From the NCBI RefSeq assembly GCF_016900375.1, contig NZ_JACJKB010000005.1, positions 93,756 to 157,755 of the forward strand: a stretch of DNA of 64,000 nucleotides. Reading direction: 5' to 3'. Shown here piece after piece: positions 8,677-16,551 of the stretch. Source of the stretch: Collinsella tanakaei. Its GTDB lineage: Bacteria > Actinomycetota > Coriobacteriia > Coriobacteriales > Coriobacteriaceae. Under the pieces are notes generated by a model. It saw only the letters and a list, made by a program, of their open reading frames with translations. It was not told the origin of the DNA and did no database searches. The position numbers were made by a program, and so were the translations under genes. Within the stretch, counting starts at the first letter, position 1, and the number at the start of each line of letters is the position of its first letter.

Positions 8677-10686
8677 ATGCAGCATGGCATGTTCGGGAGA
8701 AAGGCCAGCGTATCGTCCCGCGTAGCGGCGTCGATGGCTGCCCTCGCCGTCGCCGGCGGCCTTCTGTGCCCCGCCGCGGCGTTTGCCCAGTCGGTCGGTT
8801 CCCTCGACATCGTGCATATCAACGATATCCACGGCAACTACGCCGTCGACTACGAGAACGAGGCGGATGGCACCGAGATGACCATCAACGCCTTCTCGGC
8901 GCTGAAGCAGACCATCGACGAGGTCGATCCCGCCTTCGCGCTCGACGCGGGCGATACGTTCCACGGCAATTCGTTCGCGACGGTCAACAAGGGCACCTCC
9001 ATCGCCGAGCTGCTCGAGACCGCGGGCGTCGACGCCACGACGCCGGGCAACCACGACTGGAGCTATGGTTCGGAGCAGCTCGATTCGATCGATGCAGCCT
9101 TCGATTTCTCGATCCTCGCGGCGAATGTGGTGGACGCCGAGATGGGCGAGCAGCTCTTCGACGACCCCTACCTGCTGCGCGAAGTCGCGCTCGAGGACGA
9201 GGGCGGCGACCCCACATCGACCACGGTGACCGTGGGCGTGTTCGGCGTCATCGACGAGGAGTTCTACACCTCCACCCCTGCGAAGAACGTCGAGGGCCTG
9301 CGCTTCGAGGACGCTGCCGAGACCGCGGACGACATGGCCGCCGAGCTGCGCGCCCAGGGCGCCGACATCGTCGTGTGCCTGTCGCACAGCGCCGACCCGC
9401 AGGAGCTCGCCGAGCAGACGAGCGGCATCGATGCCGTCGTCTCCGGCCATGAGCACATCTCCATCGACGACACCGTGACCTCCGCCGACGGCACCGAGGT
9501 CGCCGTGGTCGAGACGCCCTCGAGCCCCGCCGCCAGCTACTTCGGCACCATCGGCGTGCTCACGCTCGACATCGCCGACGACGGCGACGGCACCTATTCG
9601 GTGGAGGACCACTCCGAGGAGAAGATCGCGACGGCAGACCCCGCATTCGCCGACACCGATCCGGATATCGCCGCGGCGACCGACATGATCCTCGAGATGA
9701 ACGCCGAGGTCCTCGACGAGCCCGTGAGGACGAGCGAGAGCGACTACCCCTACAGCACGGGCACCGCTCCGGGCGGCTGGGAGCTCATCCGCACCCAGGA
9801 TGAGCCCATCGGCCATCTGGTGACCGGCTCCTATCTGGTCGAGACCGGAGCCGACCTCGCCTTCGAGAACGCCGGCGGCATCCGCGGCGGCATCACGGCG
9901 GGCGAGGTGACCGCTGGCGACCTCATCTCCATCTCGCCCTACGGCAACACCCTTGCCACCTATAAGCTCACCGGCGCCGAGATCCGCGAGGCGATCGAGA
10001 CCTCGCTCGACATCTCCAAGGCGTGCCGCGACGTGCTCGCCCTGCAGATCGAGGCGCTCGAGAACGGCGAGGACCCCTACCAGTACAGCTGGCCGAGCAA
10101 CTCGGGCTCGGTGCTCGTGGTGGGCGGCGCCGTGATGCGCATCGATTGGGGCCAGCCGCGCGGCTCGCGCCTCGTGTCCATCGAGGTCGGCGGCGCGCCG
10201 CTCGACGACGCCCGTACCTACACCGTGGCCATCAACAGCTATCTGCCCGGCAGCACCGATGAGTACCCGATGTTCGGCGACATGGAGCTCGTGGCGGAGT
10301 GGGGCACCTGCGAGGAGGCCCTGCGCAACCTGGTTTCGCAGGACGGCTGGGAGCAGAAGGTCGCCGACGTGTCCGGCTCGACGGAGTACGTCGAGATGGC
10401 CGAGGATCCCGAGCCCGAGCCGACCCCCGAGCCCGAGCCGACCCCGGAGCCGGCGCCGACGCCCGACCTGGAGCCGAGCCCCGCGCCCGAGACGCCCGCC
10501 GGCCCCTCGACCGGGGAGGGGCAGGGCCAGAACGCCGCTGCTTCTGGCACGGGTTCCGCGGCACACGCCGCGTCGCTCCCGCAGACCGGCGACGGCATCG
10601 CGCTCGTCAGCCTCCTGTTCGCCGCCGGCGCGGTCTGTTCCGGCATCGGTGCGGGCATGGCCGTGAGGCGCCCGCGCCGCAAGTAG
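8677..10686 (+). CDS. Cell-wall-anchored 5'-nucleotidase / 2',3'-cyclic phosphodiesterase family protein
   Basis: The 669-residue protein has a signal peptide ending near AFA (residues 35-37), a metallophosphoesterase domain with DIVHINDIHGN, DAGDTFHGN, GNHDW and VSGHEH, a 5'-nucleotidase C-terminal domain (NAGGIRGGI), a Pro/Glu repeat spacer, and an LPQTG sortase signal at about residue 634 followed by a hydrophobic segment and RRPRRK. It is expected to hydrolyse nucleotides at the cell surface, releasing nucleosides and phosphate. The ATG at 8677 is preceded by GAGG at 8 nt; the in-frame ATG at 8656 lacks a ribosome binding site. The sequence shows all metal-ligand motifs, so the enzyme is probably active; substrate range cannot be read from sequence. 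Confidence 0.93.
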   Translation: MQHGMFGRKASVSSRVAASMAALAVAGGLLCPAAAFAQSVGSLDIVHINDIHGNYAVDYENEADGTEMTINAFSALKQTIDEVDPAFALDAGDTFHGNSFATVNKGTSIAELLETAGVDATTPGNHDWSYGSEQLDSIDAAFDFSILAANVVDAEMGEQLFDDPYLLREVALEDEGGDPTSTTVTVGVFGVIDEEFYTSTPAKNVEGLRFEDAAETADDMAAELRAQGADIVVCLSHSADPQELAEQTSGIDAVVSGHEHISIDDTVTSADGTEVAVVETPSSPAASYFGTIGVLTLDIADDGDGTYSVEDHSEEKIATADPAFADTDPDIAAATDMILEMNAEVLDEPVRTSESDYPYSTGTAPGGWELIRTQDEPIGHLVTGSYLVETGADLAFENAGGIRGGITAGEVTAGDLISISPYGNTLATYKLTGAEIREAIETSLDISKACRDVLALQIEALENGEDPYQYSWPSNSGSVLVVGGAVMRIDWGQPRGSRLVSIEVGGAPLDDARTYTVAINSYLPGSTDEYPMFGDMELVAEWGTCEEALRNLVSQDGWEQKVADVSGSTEYVEMAEDPEPEPTPEPEPTPEPAPTPDLEPSPAPETPAGPSTGEGQGQNAAASGTGSAAHAASLPQTGDGIALVSLLFAAGAVCSGIGAGMAVRRPRRK

Positions 10687-10734
10687 ACAACTTGCGTTTG
10701 GGCCCATCCGCCTCGGCGGATTCCCGATGATACG

Positions 10735-10776
10735 CGTGCGGCGGGGCCAAGCGACCCCGCCGCACGTTACCGTTTT
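10735..10776 (+). terminator. Rho-independent terminator of the 5'-nucleotidase gene
   Basis: CGTGCGGCGGGG at 10735-10746 pairs perfectly with CCCCGCCGCACG at 10755-10766 around an 8-nt loop, followed by a T-rich tail (TTACCGTTTT). Confidence 0.85.
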
Positions 10777-10894
10777 GTTCCATATAAGGGCCATTCGTGA
10801 CAGGCGCGCTGCGACGGCCTGAAAGGTTGGTTACGATAGCTCGATACGAGGCAGATATGCTGCATGTTCGTGTCCGTAAGGAGGCGGAGACGCC

Positions 10895-12712
10895 GTGGTA
10901 GATATCCGTTCCGGCAGGTTGGTGCGCAAGCTCATGGTCGCGTTCGCGCTGTTCGCCATCATCGCCGCCACGCTCTCGGCGGTGTTCATCCACACGAGCG
11001 TTCGCAGCACCTACCTGGATACCCAGGCGCAGCGTCTGGCGCAGCTTGCCGATTACGCGGGCGCCTCGGCGTCGTCCAACGGCTACGACGCGGGAAACGA
11101 CCTGCCGTCGTGGCTCGATATGGGCGACATCATCAACCGCGGCACCTCCTACGAGGACTTCCTTGCCGAGCAGCAGCTCGCCTACGACACGTATAACGAC
11201 CTGATCGCGCGCTACAACGAGGCGGAGCTGGCGGGCGACACCCCGACCGCCGACGCACTGCTGCCCCAGGTCAGCGCGGCCGAGGAGAACTACGCGCGCG
11301 TGAGCGTCGCCTCGTATTACTACTCGCTGTTCAACATGCTGAGCCGCCTCAAGAGCGCCTACGAGGTCTCGGACTTCATGATCATCGCGCCCGAGGACGA
11401 CCGTCAGACGGCCATGTGCATCGCCGCCGGCATCGCAGGCGAGGAATCCCCGGCTGCGGGCGACGTCGCGTTTCTCGGCGACGACATCGAGTGCCCGGAG
11501 AGCAGCTACCCGGGTCTGTGGCGCGCCTACGACACGGGAAAGACCCCTGCCGAGCTGGAGCTTTCGCCCGACGGCTCGCGCTACCTCATGTACGTCCCCG
11601 TCTCTTCGGTGTTCACGGATACCTGGCTGTGCGTCGTGTCCATCCCGTCCGATGAGCTCGACAGCGCCGTCATGGACCAGATGGTGCCCACCCTGGGCGT
11701 CACGGTGGCGGTCTACGTGATCTGCCTCGCGGCCCTGCTCGTGCTGTTCCGCTCCCAGCTCGTGCGTCCGCTGAGCGCCCTTTCGGGCATGGTGAGCACC
11801 TACGCGCAGACGCATGAGGCGGATACCGCGGGCTCGATTCGCGAGCGCACCTGGCCGCGTGACGAGATCGGCATCCTTGCCGATCGCACCGCCGAGATGA
11901 TCGACGAGACCGACGCCTACACCAAGAGCCTGTCGGCCCTCACGGCCGAGCGCGAGCGCGTCCGCTCCGAGCTCGCGGTCGCCACGCGCATCCAGGCGTC
12001 GGCGCTGCCCGAGGTCGCCCCGCCCTTTACCGGCGAGTGCGGCTTCACCTTGGCGGCCTCGATGGAGCCCGCCAAGGAGGTCGGCGGCGACTTCTTCGAT
12101 TTCTTCATGGTCGACGACACGCACGTGGCCGTTCTCGTGGCCGACGTATCCGACAAAGGCGTGCCGGCGGCGCTGTTCATGATGCGCTCGAAGGCCATCA
12201 TCAAGCAGCTCGTGATGGAGGGCCGCGCCCCCGCCGAGGCCCTGGCGCGCGCCAACGATGACCTATGCCACGACAACGAGCAGGGCATGTTCGTGACGGT
12301 GTGGCTCGGCGTGCTCGACACGACGAACGGCACGCTCAGCTACGCCTGCGCGGGCCACAACCCGCCGGTCGTGCGGTCTGCCGACGGCTCGATCGTATGG
12401 CTGCGCGACCGTTCGGGCCTCATGCTCGGCGCGTTCGGCGGTGTCTCGTACCGTGCGTTCACCCGCACGCTCGAGATGGGTGAGACGCTGGTGCTCTACA
12501 CTGATGGCGTGACCGAGGCGATGGACGAATCCGGAACCTGCCTGGGCGAGCCCGCGCTCGAGGAGCTGGTGGCGCAGGCCACCGGCGAGCCGAGCGAGAT
12601 GATGGCCCACGTGTTCGCGGGCGTGCACGCCTATGCCGGCAACGCACCCCAGGCCGACGACATCACCGTGCTGTGCCTGCGGCGTACCGCGGCGCCGGCA
12701 ACTTCCGCATAA
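10895..12712 (+). CDS. Membrane sensor with HAMP and SpoIIE-type PP2C phosphatase domain (RsbU-like)
   Basis: The 605-residue product has membrane segments near residues 12-35 and 266-290 that enclose an extracytoplasmic sensor region, a HAMP-like linker (about 290-345) and a C-terminal SpoIIE/PP2C domain. Metal-binding motifs of that domain are EVGGDFFDFF, VADVSDKGVPAAL, YTDGVTEA and QADDITVL. The GTG start at 10895 follows AAGGAGG. In the partner-switch family such phosphatases dephosphorylate a STAS antagonist; the STAS gene starts 26 nt downstream and an RsbW-like kinase gene follows, so the three form a signalling cassette. Unusually, the cassette sits directly upstream of a peptide-export operon, and no sigma factor gene is present in the window. 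Confidence 0.92.
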   Translation: MVDIRSGRLVRKLMVAFALFAIIAATLSAVFIHTSVRSTYLDTQAQRLAQLADYAGASASSNGYDAGNDLPSWLDMGDIINRGTSYEDFLAEQQLAYDTYNDLIARYNEAELAGDTPTADALLPQVSAAEENYARVSVASYYYSLFNMLSRLKSAYEVSDFMIIAPEDDRQTAMCIAAGIAGEESPAAGDVAFLGDDIECPESSYPGLWRAYDTGKTPAELELSPDGSRYLMYVPVSSVFTDTWLCVVSIPSDELDSAVMDQMVPTLGVTVAVYVICLAALLVLFRSQLVRPLSALSGMVSTYAQTHEADTAGSIRERTWPRDEIGILADRTAEMIDETDAYTKSLSALTAERERVRSELAVATRIQASALPEVAPPFTGECGFTLAASMEPAKEVGGDFFDFFMVDDTHVAVLVADVSDKGVPAALFMMRSKAIIKQLVMEGRAPAEALARANDDLCHDNEQGMFVTVWLGVLDTTNGTLSYACAGHNPPVVRSADGSIVWLRDRSGLMLGAFGGVSYRAFTRTLEMGETLVLYTDGVTEAMDESGTCLGEPALEELVAQATGEPSEMMAHVFAGVHAYAGNAPQADDITVLCLRRTAAPATSA

Positions 12713-12737
12713 CCTTTCGAGAAGATGGGAGCTACCC

Positions 12738-13046
12738 ATGAGCGATCAGTTGACCATTGCGAACGTTGACGGGAAGCCCGGCGCGCTGAAGCTCACGGGG
12801 CGCCTGAACACCTCGACTGCCTCGGAGCTCGAGGGCGCCATCACGCAGGCGCTCGAGGAGTCGGCGGATATCGTTCTCGACTGCGCCGACCTGGAGTACC
12901 TCTCCTCGGCGGGCCTCCGTGTCCTCGTGGGCGCCCACAAGCGCGCGACGGGTGCGGGCGGCGGCGTGCGCCTGGTGTCGTGCGTGCCCGACGTGCGCGA
13001 GGTGTTCGAGATCACCGGCCTCATCGATATCTTCGAGGTGAGCTGA
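12738..13046 (+). CDS. STAS-domain anti-anti-sigma factor (RsbV/SpoIIAA-like)
   Basis: The 102-residue protein is a complete STAS domain. The conserved phosphorylation loop reads LEYLSSAGLRVL, with Ser57 in the position phosphorylated by RsbW-type kinases. The ATG at 12738 follows GGGAGC. It lies 26 nt after the phosphatase gene and ends 3 nt before the kinase gene, consistent with one transcript and matched expression. It is expected to bind the kinase when unphosphorylated and so release whatever that kinase holds. The final target is not identified. Confidence 0.93.
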   Translation: MSDQLTIANVDGKPGALKLTGRLNTSTASELEGAITQALEESADIVLDCADLEYLSSAGLRVLVGAHKRATGAGGGVRLVSCVPDVREVFEITGLIDIFEVS

Positions 13047-13048
13047 TC

Positions 13049-13627
13049 ATGGGCGCCCGCGTCGCCGAGCGCCGGTTTCCGGCCGACCTGAGCGCCGAGC
13101 CCGCTGCCCAAAAGCTGCTCTCCGAGGCGCTCGAGGGCACGTCGGTTCCCAGGCGGACGCGCCTCGAGCTCGAGCTCATGCTCGAGGAGCTGTTCGTCAA
13201 CGTGGTGCGCTACGCCTACCCGGATGCCGCTTCGGACCCCTTTGTCGACCTGCGCATCTACGTCGATGACGAAGCTGAGTGCGTCGTGGTGACCATCGCC
13301 GACAGGGGCGTCCCGTTCGATCCGTTTGACCGCCCCCTTCCGGAGCGACCTTCCTCGATCGAGGAGGTGCCCGTTGGGGGATTGGGTATCGTATTAGTGA
13401 GGAAGCTGTCCGACGCATATGAATACAGAAGGGAGGACGCTATGAACAAAGCACGTTTTGCGAAGCTGTGGGGCGGGGCGCGCGACCGCCGTCTCGACCG
13501 CAGCGATAGGGTCGTCGAGATCCCGCAGGAATCCGTGCGCACCGTGCGCCTGGACGACAAGGAGCTCGACGGCGTCGTGGGCGGCATCAGCGGCATCGCC
13601 GTCCGCCCCAATCCCGGTATGCGTTAG
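13049..13627 (+). CDS. RsbW-like HATPase kinase with a C-terminal double-glycine leader-like extension
   Basis: Residues 1-141 form a compact GHKL ATPase of the RsbW/SpoIIAB type: the N box is LELELMLEELFVNVVRYAYP, the G1 motif ADRGVPFDP, and the G2 motif GGLGIVLVRKL. The remaining residues do not belong to that family: they end RLDDKELDGVVGG (Gly178-Gly179) followed by 13 residues, ISGIAVRPNPGMR. That tail matches the leader pattern of the precursor peptide at 18825-19013 and the peptide at 25251-25505. A GGGAGG precedes the in-frame Met132 codon, so a separate 61-residue peptide could also be made. The kinase call is firm; the meaning of the tail is inference. The ATG at 13049 is 3 nt after the STAS stop. 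Confidence 0.88.
   Translation: MGARVAERRFPADLSAEPAAQKLLSEALEGTSVPRRTRLELELMLEELFVNVVRYAYPDAASDPFVDLRIYVDDEAECVVVTIADRGVPFDPFDRPLPERPSSIEEVPVGGLGIVLVRKLSDAYEYRREDAMNKARFAKLWGGARDRRLDRSDRVVEIPQESVRTVRLDDKELDGVVGGISGIAVRPNPGMR
13442..13627 (+). CDS. Possible internally initiated double-glycine peptide inside the RsbW-like gene
   Basis: The ATG at 13442 is in frame with the kinase and is preceded by GGGAGG at 5 nt, a better ribosome binding site than many true starts here. It would give a 61-residue peptide with leader motif LDDKELDGVVGG at residues 37-48 and a 13-residue product. Against this, the segment around this Met also fits the last beta strand of the ATPase fold, so the ATG may just be an internal codon. 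The entry is listed because both forms could exist. Confidence 0.4.
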   Translation: MNKARFAKLWGGARDRRLDRSDRVVEIPQESVRTVRLDDKELDGVVGGISGIAVRPNPGMR

Positions 13628-13764
13628 CGAATCGCTTGACGCATCTCGCGTCCCCGATGTGCCGCGGCGGGAAGCTGCGGAACCTGGTCAGTCGGTTCAG
13701 CTTCTTGTGTCCTCTTCGCCAGGCTCCCGGTTTCTCGCTGCGGCCATCGGGTTGTCGGATACGC

Positions 13765-13824
13765 CGACCGCCTGCCCGCGCGCCCCTCGCCGTTGTGCAC
13801 GGGGGACGCGAGGGCAGGCGGTCG
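13765..13824 (+). terminator. Hairpin between the partner-switch cassette and the export operon
   Basis: CGACCGCCTGCCC at 13765-13777 pairs with GGGCAGGCGGTCG at 13812-13824. The loop is 34 nt and the tail is only moderately T-rich, so it may be a partial terminator or attenuator that sets the ratio of regulators to exporter. The rest of the 13628-13882 gap shows no gene. Confidence 0.5.
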
Positions 13825-13882
13825 AAACGTTTCGTTCCCTTCGGGGCGTCTCTTTCTATTGGTTAAGCAAGCGAGGTGGCAT

Positions 13883-14347
13883 ATGTCCGGACCGTTCAGG
13901 CAGAAGAGCCTCGACCACATGAACTCTCCCGAGCACTTGGACGACTACATCCAGGTGTCGAATCCCGGCGCCTGGCTTGCGCTGGTGGTGGTGCTCCTGC
14001 TACTCGGTGCCGGTTTGATCTGGGGTGCGTTCGGCCGCATTAGCGATACGCGCGAGATCGTGGTCGTCGCCGGCAGGAGCGGTGCGACCTGCTATGTGGA
14101 TAGCGCCTCGGGTACCGAGATGTCGCGCGGCGACAAGGTGGTCGTAAACGGGGTCGAGGGCGCTATCAGCTCGGTGGGCGACACCGCCGTGCCCGAGAGC
14201 TCGGTCGATACGCCCGGCATCGCCGGGCCGGCGAGCGGCTGGTACAACGTGGGCGTCGTGCTGATCGACCTCGACCCCGGTGTCTACCGGGGCACGCTGA
14301 CGGTCAAGACCTATGAGCCCTTCGAGCTTCTGTTTGGTGCCGCATGA
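13883..14347 (+). CDS. Minimal HlyD-like adaptor of an NHLP-type peptide export system
   Basis: The 154-residue protein begins with a short cytoplasmic part (KSLDHMNSPEHLDDYIQV), one membrane segment at about residues 33-55, and a short extracytoplasmic beta-rich domain. The SPEHLDDYIQV stretch just before the membrane segment is characteristic of NHLP bacteriocin system secretion proteins (HlyD relatives). It is much shorter than usual for that family and lacks the long coiled-coil hairpin, so it may be only a membrane stub that helps the exporters. The ATG at 13883 follows GAGGTG. Its stop overlaps the start of the peptidase-exporter gene by four bases (ATGA), a sign of translational coupling. 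Confidence 0.8.
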   Translation: MSGPFRQKSLDHMNSPEHLDDYIQVSNPGAWLALVVVLLLLGAGLIWGAFGRISDTREIVVVAGRSGATCYVDSASGTEMSRGDKVVVNGVEGAISSVGDTAVPESSVDTPGIAGPASGWYNVGVVLIDLDPGVYRGTLTVKTYEPFELLFGAA

Positions 14348-16542
14348 GTGCCGCGCGTCGCGGGCACGCGGTGACGCCGCTGGGCAAGCTGGCGGGCCGC
14401 GTACCGCAGATCATGCAGATGGAGGCGCTCGAGTGCGGCGCCGCCTGCCTGACGATCATCGCCGCGTACTACGGCAAGTGGCTGCCGCTCGAGCAGGTGC
14501 GCCGCGATTGCGGCGTCTCGCGCGATGGCCAGAGCGCCCTGAACATCGTCAAGGCGGCGCGCACCTACGGTTTCGATGCGCGCGGGTACCGCTTTGAGAT
14601 CGACAGCCTGGTCGAGCAGGGTCAGTTCCCCTGCATCGTGCACTGGGGGTTCAACCACTTCGTCGTCCTCCGCGGCTTCAAGAAGGGGCGCGCCTACCTG
14701 AACGACCCGGCGCGCGGCGAGGTCAAGATACCGATCGAGGATTTCGACCGCGAGTTCACGGGCGTCGTGCTCACGATGACGCCGACCGAGGAGTTCGAGC
14801 CATCGGGTCAGCCCGCGAGCATCGCCGCGTTCGCGCGCGAGCGCCTGCGCGGTACGTCGTCGGCAATCATCTTCCTGATGCTCACGACCGTGATCACCTC
14901 GGTGCTGGGTCTTGTCAACCCCGCCTTGTCCCAGGTGTTCACCGACCGCCTGCTCACCGGGCAGAGCCCCAGCTGGGCCATGCCCTTCATCGTGCTGCTC
15001 GCCATCGTGGCGCTCATCCAGGTGGTCGTTGCGGCCCTCAACGCCGTGTACCTGCTGCGCCTCGAGGGCAAGATGGCCGTGGCATCCAATTCGAGCTTCA
15101 TGTGGCACGTCCTGCGCCTGCCCATGGAGTTCTTCTCGCAGCGCATGGCTGCCGATATCACCTCCCGCGCCGCGACGAACGCCACGATCGCCCAGACGCT
15201 CGTGGGCACGCTCGCGCCGCTTGCCATCAACGGGGTCATGCTCGTCGTGTACCTGGTGATCATGGTGACCTACTCGCCGCTCCTTGCGGCCATCGGCGTC
15301 GTTTCGGTCCTGCTGAACATCGGTGTCGCGAGGATCATCTCCAGGCGCCGCATCAACATCGCGCGCGTGCAGATGCGCGACGAGGCCAACCTCTCGTCGG
15401 CGACCATGGCCGGCATCTCCATGATCGAGACGCTCAAGGCGTCCGGCGTGGAGTCGGGCTTCTTCTGCCGCTGGGCGGGTTTTCAGGCGAACGCCAACGC
15501 GCAGCGCGTGCGCTACGCCCAGATCGAGCAGCGTCTCGGCCTGGTGCCGCAGCTGGTGACGACCGCCTCGAACGTCGCGGTGCTCGTCTGCGGCGTGTGG
15601 CTCATCATGGCGGGCGAGTTCACGATCGGTATGCTCCTCGCGTTCCAGGGCTTTGCCGCGCAGTTCTCCGCGCCGGTGAAGTCGATGATCAGCAGCATGC
15701 AGCAGTTCCAGGAGATGCGCACCGAGATGGAGCGCATCAAGGACGTCATGGATTACGATGTCGACCCATTGTGCGTCGACCAGGACATCGCCGCGCCCGA
15801 GGACGGGGCGGACCTCGAGAAGCTGCGCGGCCGCGTGACGCTCGACCATGTGACCTTCGGCTATTCGCCGTTGGCGGCGCCGCTTCTGACCGATTTCTGC
15901 CTCGATGTCAAACCGGGCGGCAGCGTCGCACTCGTGGGCGCGTCCGGCTGCGGCAAGTCCACGCTCGCCAAGCTGATCAGCGGCCTGTACCGTCCCTGGT
16001 CCGGCGAGGTGCGGCTCGATGACATGCCGCTCGCCGAGGTGCCGCGCGACGTGCGCTGCGCCTCCCTGTCCGTCATCGACCAGGAGATCACCCTGTTCCA
16101 CGACACCATCTCGAACAACATCCGCCTGTGGGACGAGTCCATCAAGGATTACGAGGTCGTGCTCGCCGCGCGCGACGCCGGCATCCACGATGTGGTCATG
16201 CAGCGCGAGGGCGGCTACGATTCCATGCTCTCCGAGGGCGGCCGCGACCTCTCCGGCGGTCAGCGTCAGCGCCTCGAGATCGCCCGCGCGCTCGCCGCCG
16301 ACCCCGTCATCCTCATCCTGGACGAGGCCACGAGCGCGCTCGATGCCCAGACGGAGGCTGAGGTCATGGAGGCCATCAGGCGCCGCGGCATCACTCTCGT
16401 GGTCATCGCGCACCGCCTTTCCGCCGTGCGCGATTGCGACGAGATCATCGTGCTCGACCACGGCCAGGTCGTGGAGCGCGGCACGCACGACGAGCTATAT
16501 GCGGCAGACGGCGTCTATACGCGTCTGGTATCTGCGGAGTAG
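14344..16542 (+). CDS. NHLP-type ABC exporter with N-terminal C39 peptidase
   Basis: This 732-residue protein cleaves and exports double-glycine leader peptides. The C39 peptidase domain shows Cys31 in QMEALECGAACL, His105 in NHFVVL and Asp121 in NDPA, the complete catalytic set. A six-helix membrane domain follows, then an ATPase domain with Walker A GASGCGKST near residue 535, signature LSGGQRQR near 636 and Walker B ILILDEATSALD near 657. It overlaps the adaptor gene at its start and is followed 9 nt later by a second ABC exporter. In this window its candidate substrates are three GG peptides at 13442-13627, 18825-19013 and 25251-25505. Confidence 0.95.
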   Translation: MSAARRGHAVTPLGKLAGRVPQIMQMEALECGAACLTIIAAYYGKWLPLEQVRRDCGVSRDGQSALNIVKAARTYGFDARGYRFEIDSLVEQGQFPCIVHWGFNHFVVLRGFKKGRAYLNDPARGEVKIPIEDFDREFTGVVLTMTPTEEFEPSGQPASIAAFARERLRGTSSAIIFLMLTTVITSVLGLVNPALSQVFTDRLLTGQSPSWAMPFIVLLAIVALIQVVVAALNAVYLLRLEGKMAVASNSSFMWHVLRLPMEFFSQRMAADITSRAATNATIAQTLVGTLAPLAINGVMLVVYLVIMVTYSPLLAAIGVVSVLLNIGVARIISRRRINIARVQMRDEANLSSATMAGISMIETLKASGVESGFFCRWAGFQANANAQRVRYAQIEQRLGLVPQLVTTASNVAVLVCGVWLIMAGEFTIGMLLAFQGFAAQFSAPVKSMISSMQQFQEMRTEMERIKDVMDYDVDPLCVDQDIAAPEDGADLEKLRGRVTLDHVTFGYSPLAAPLLTDFCLDVKPGGSVALVGASGCGKSTLAKLISGLYRPWSGEVRLDDMPLAEVPRDVRCASLSVIDQEITLFHDTISNNIRLWDESIKDYEVVLAARDAGIHDVVMQREGGYDSMLSEGGRDLSGGQRQRLEIARALAADPVILILDEATSALDAQTEAEVMEAIRRRGITLVVIAHRLSAVRDCDEIIVLDHGQVVERGTHDELYAADGVYTRLVSAE

Positions 16543-16551
16543 GGGGCGTTC

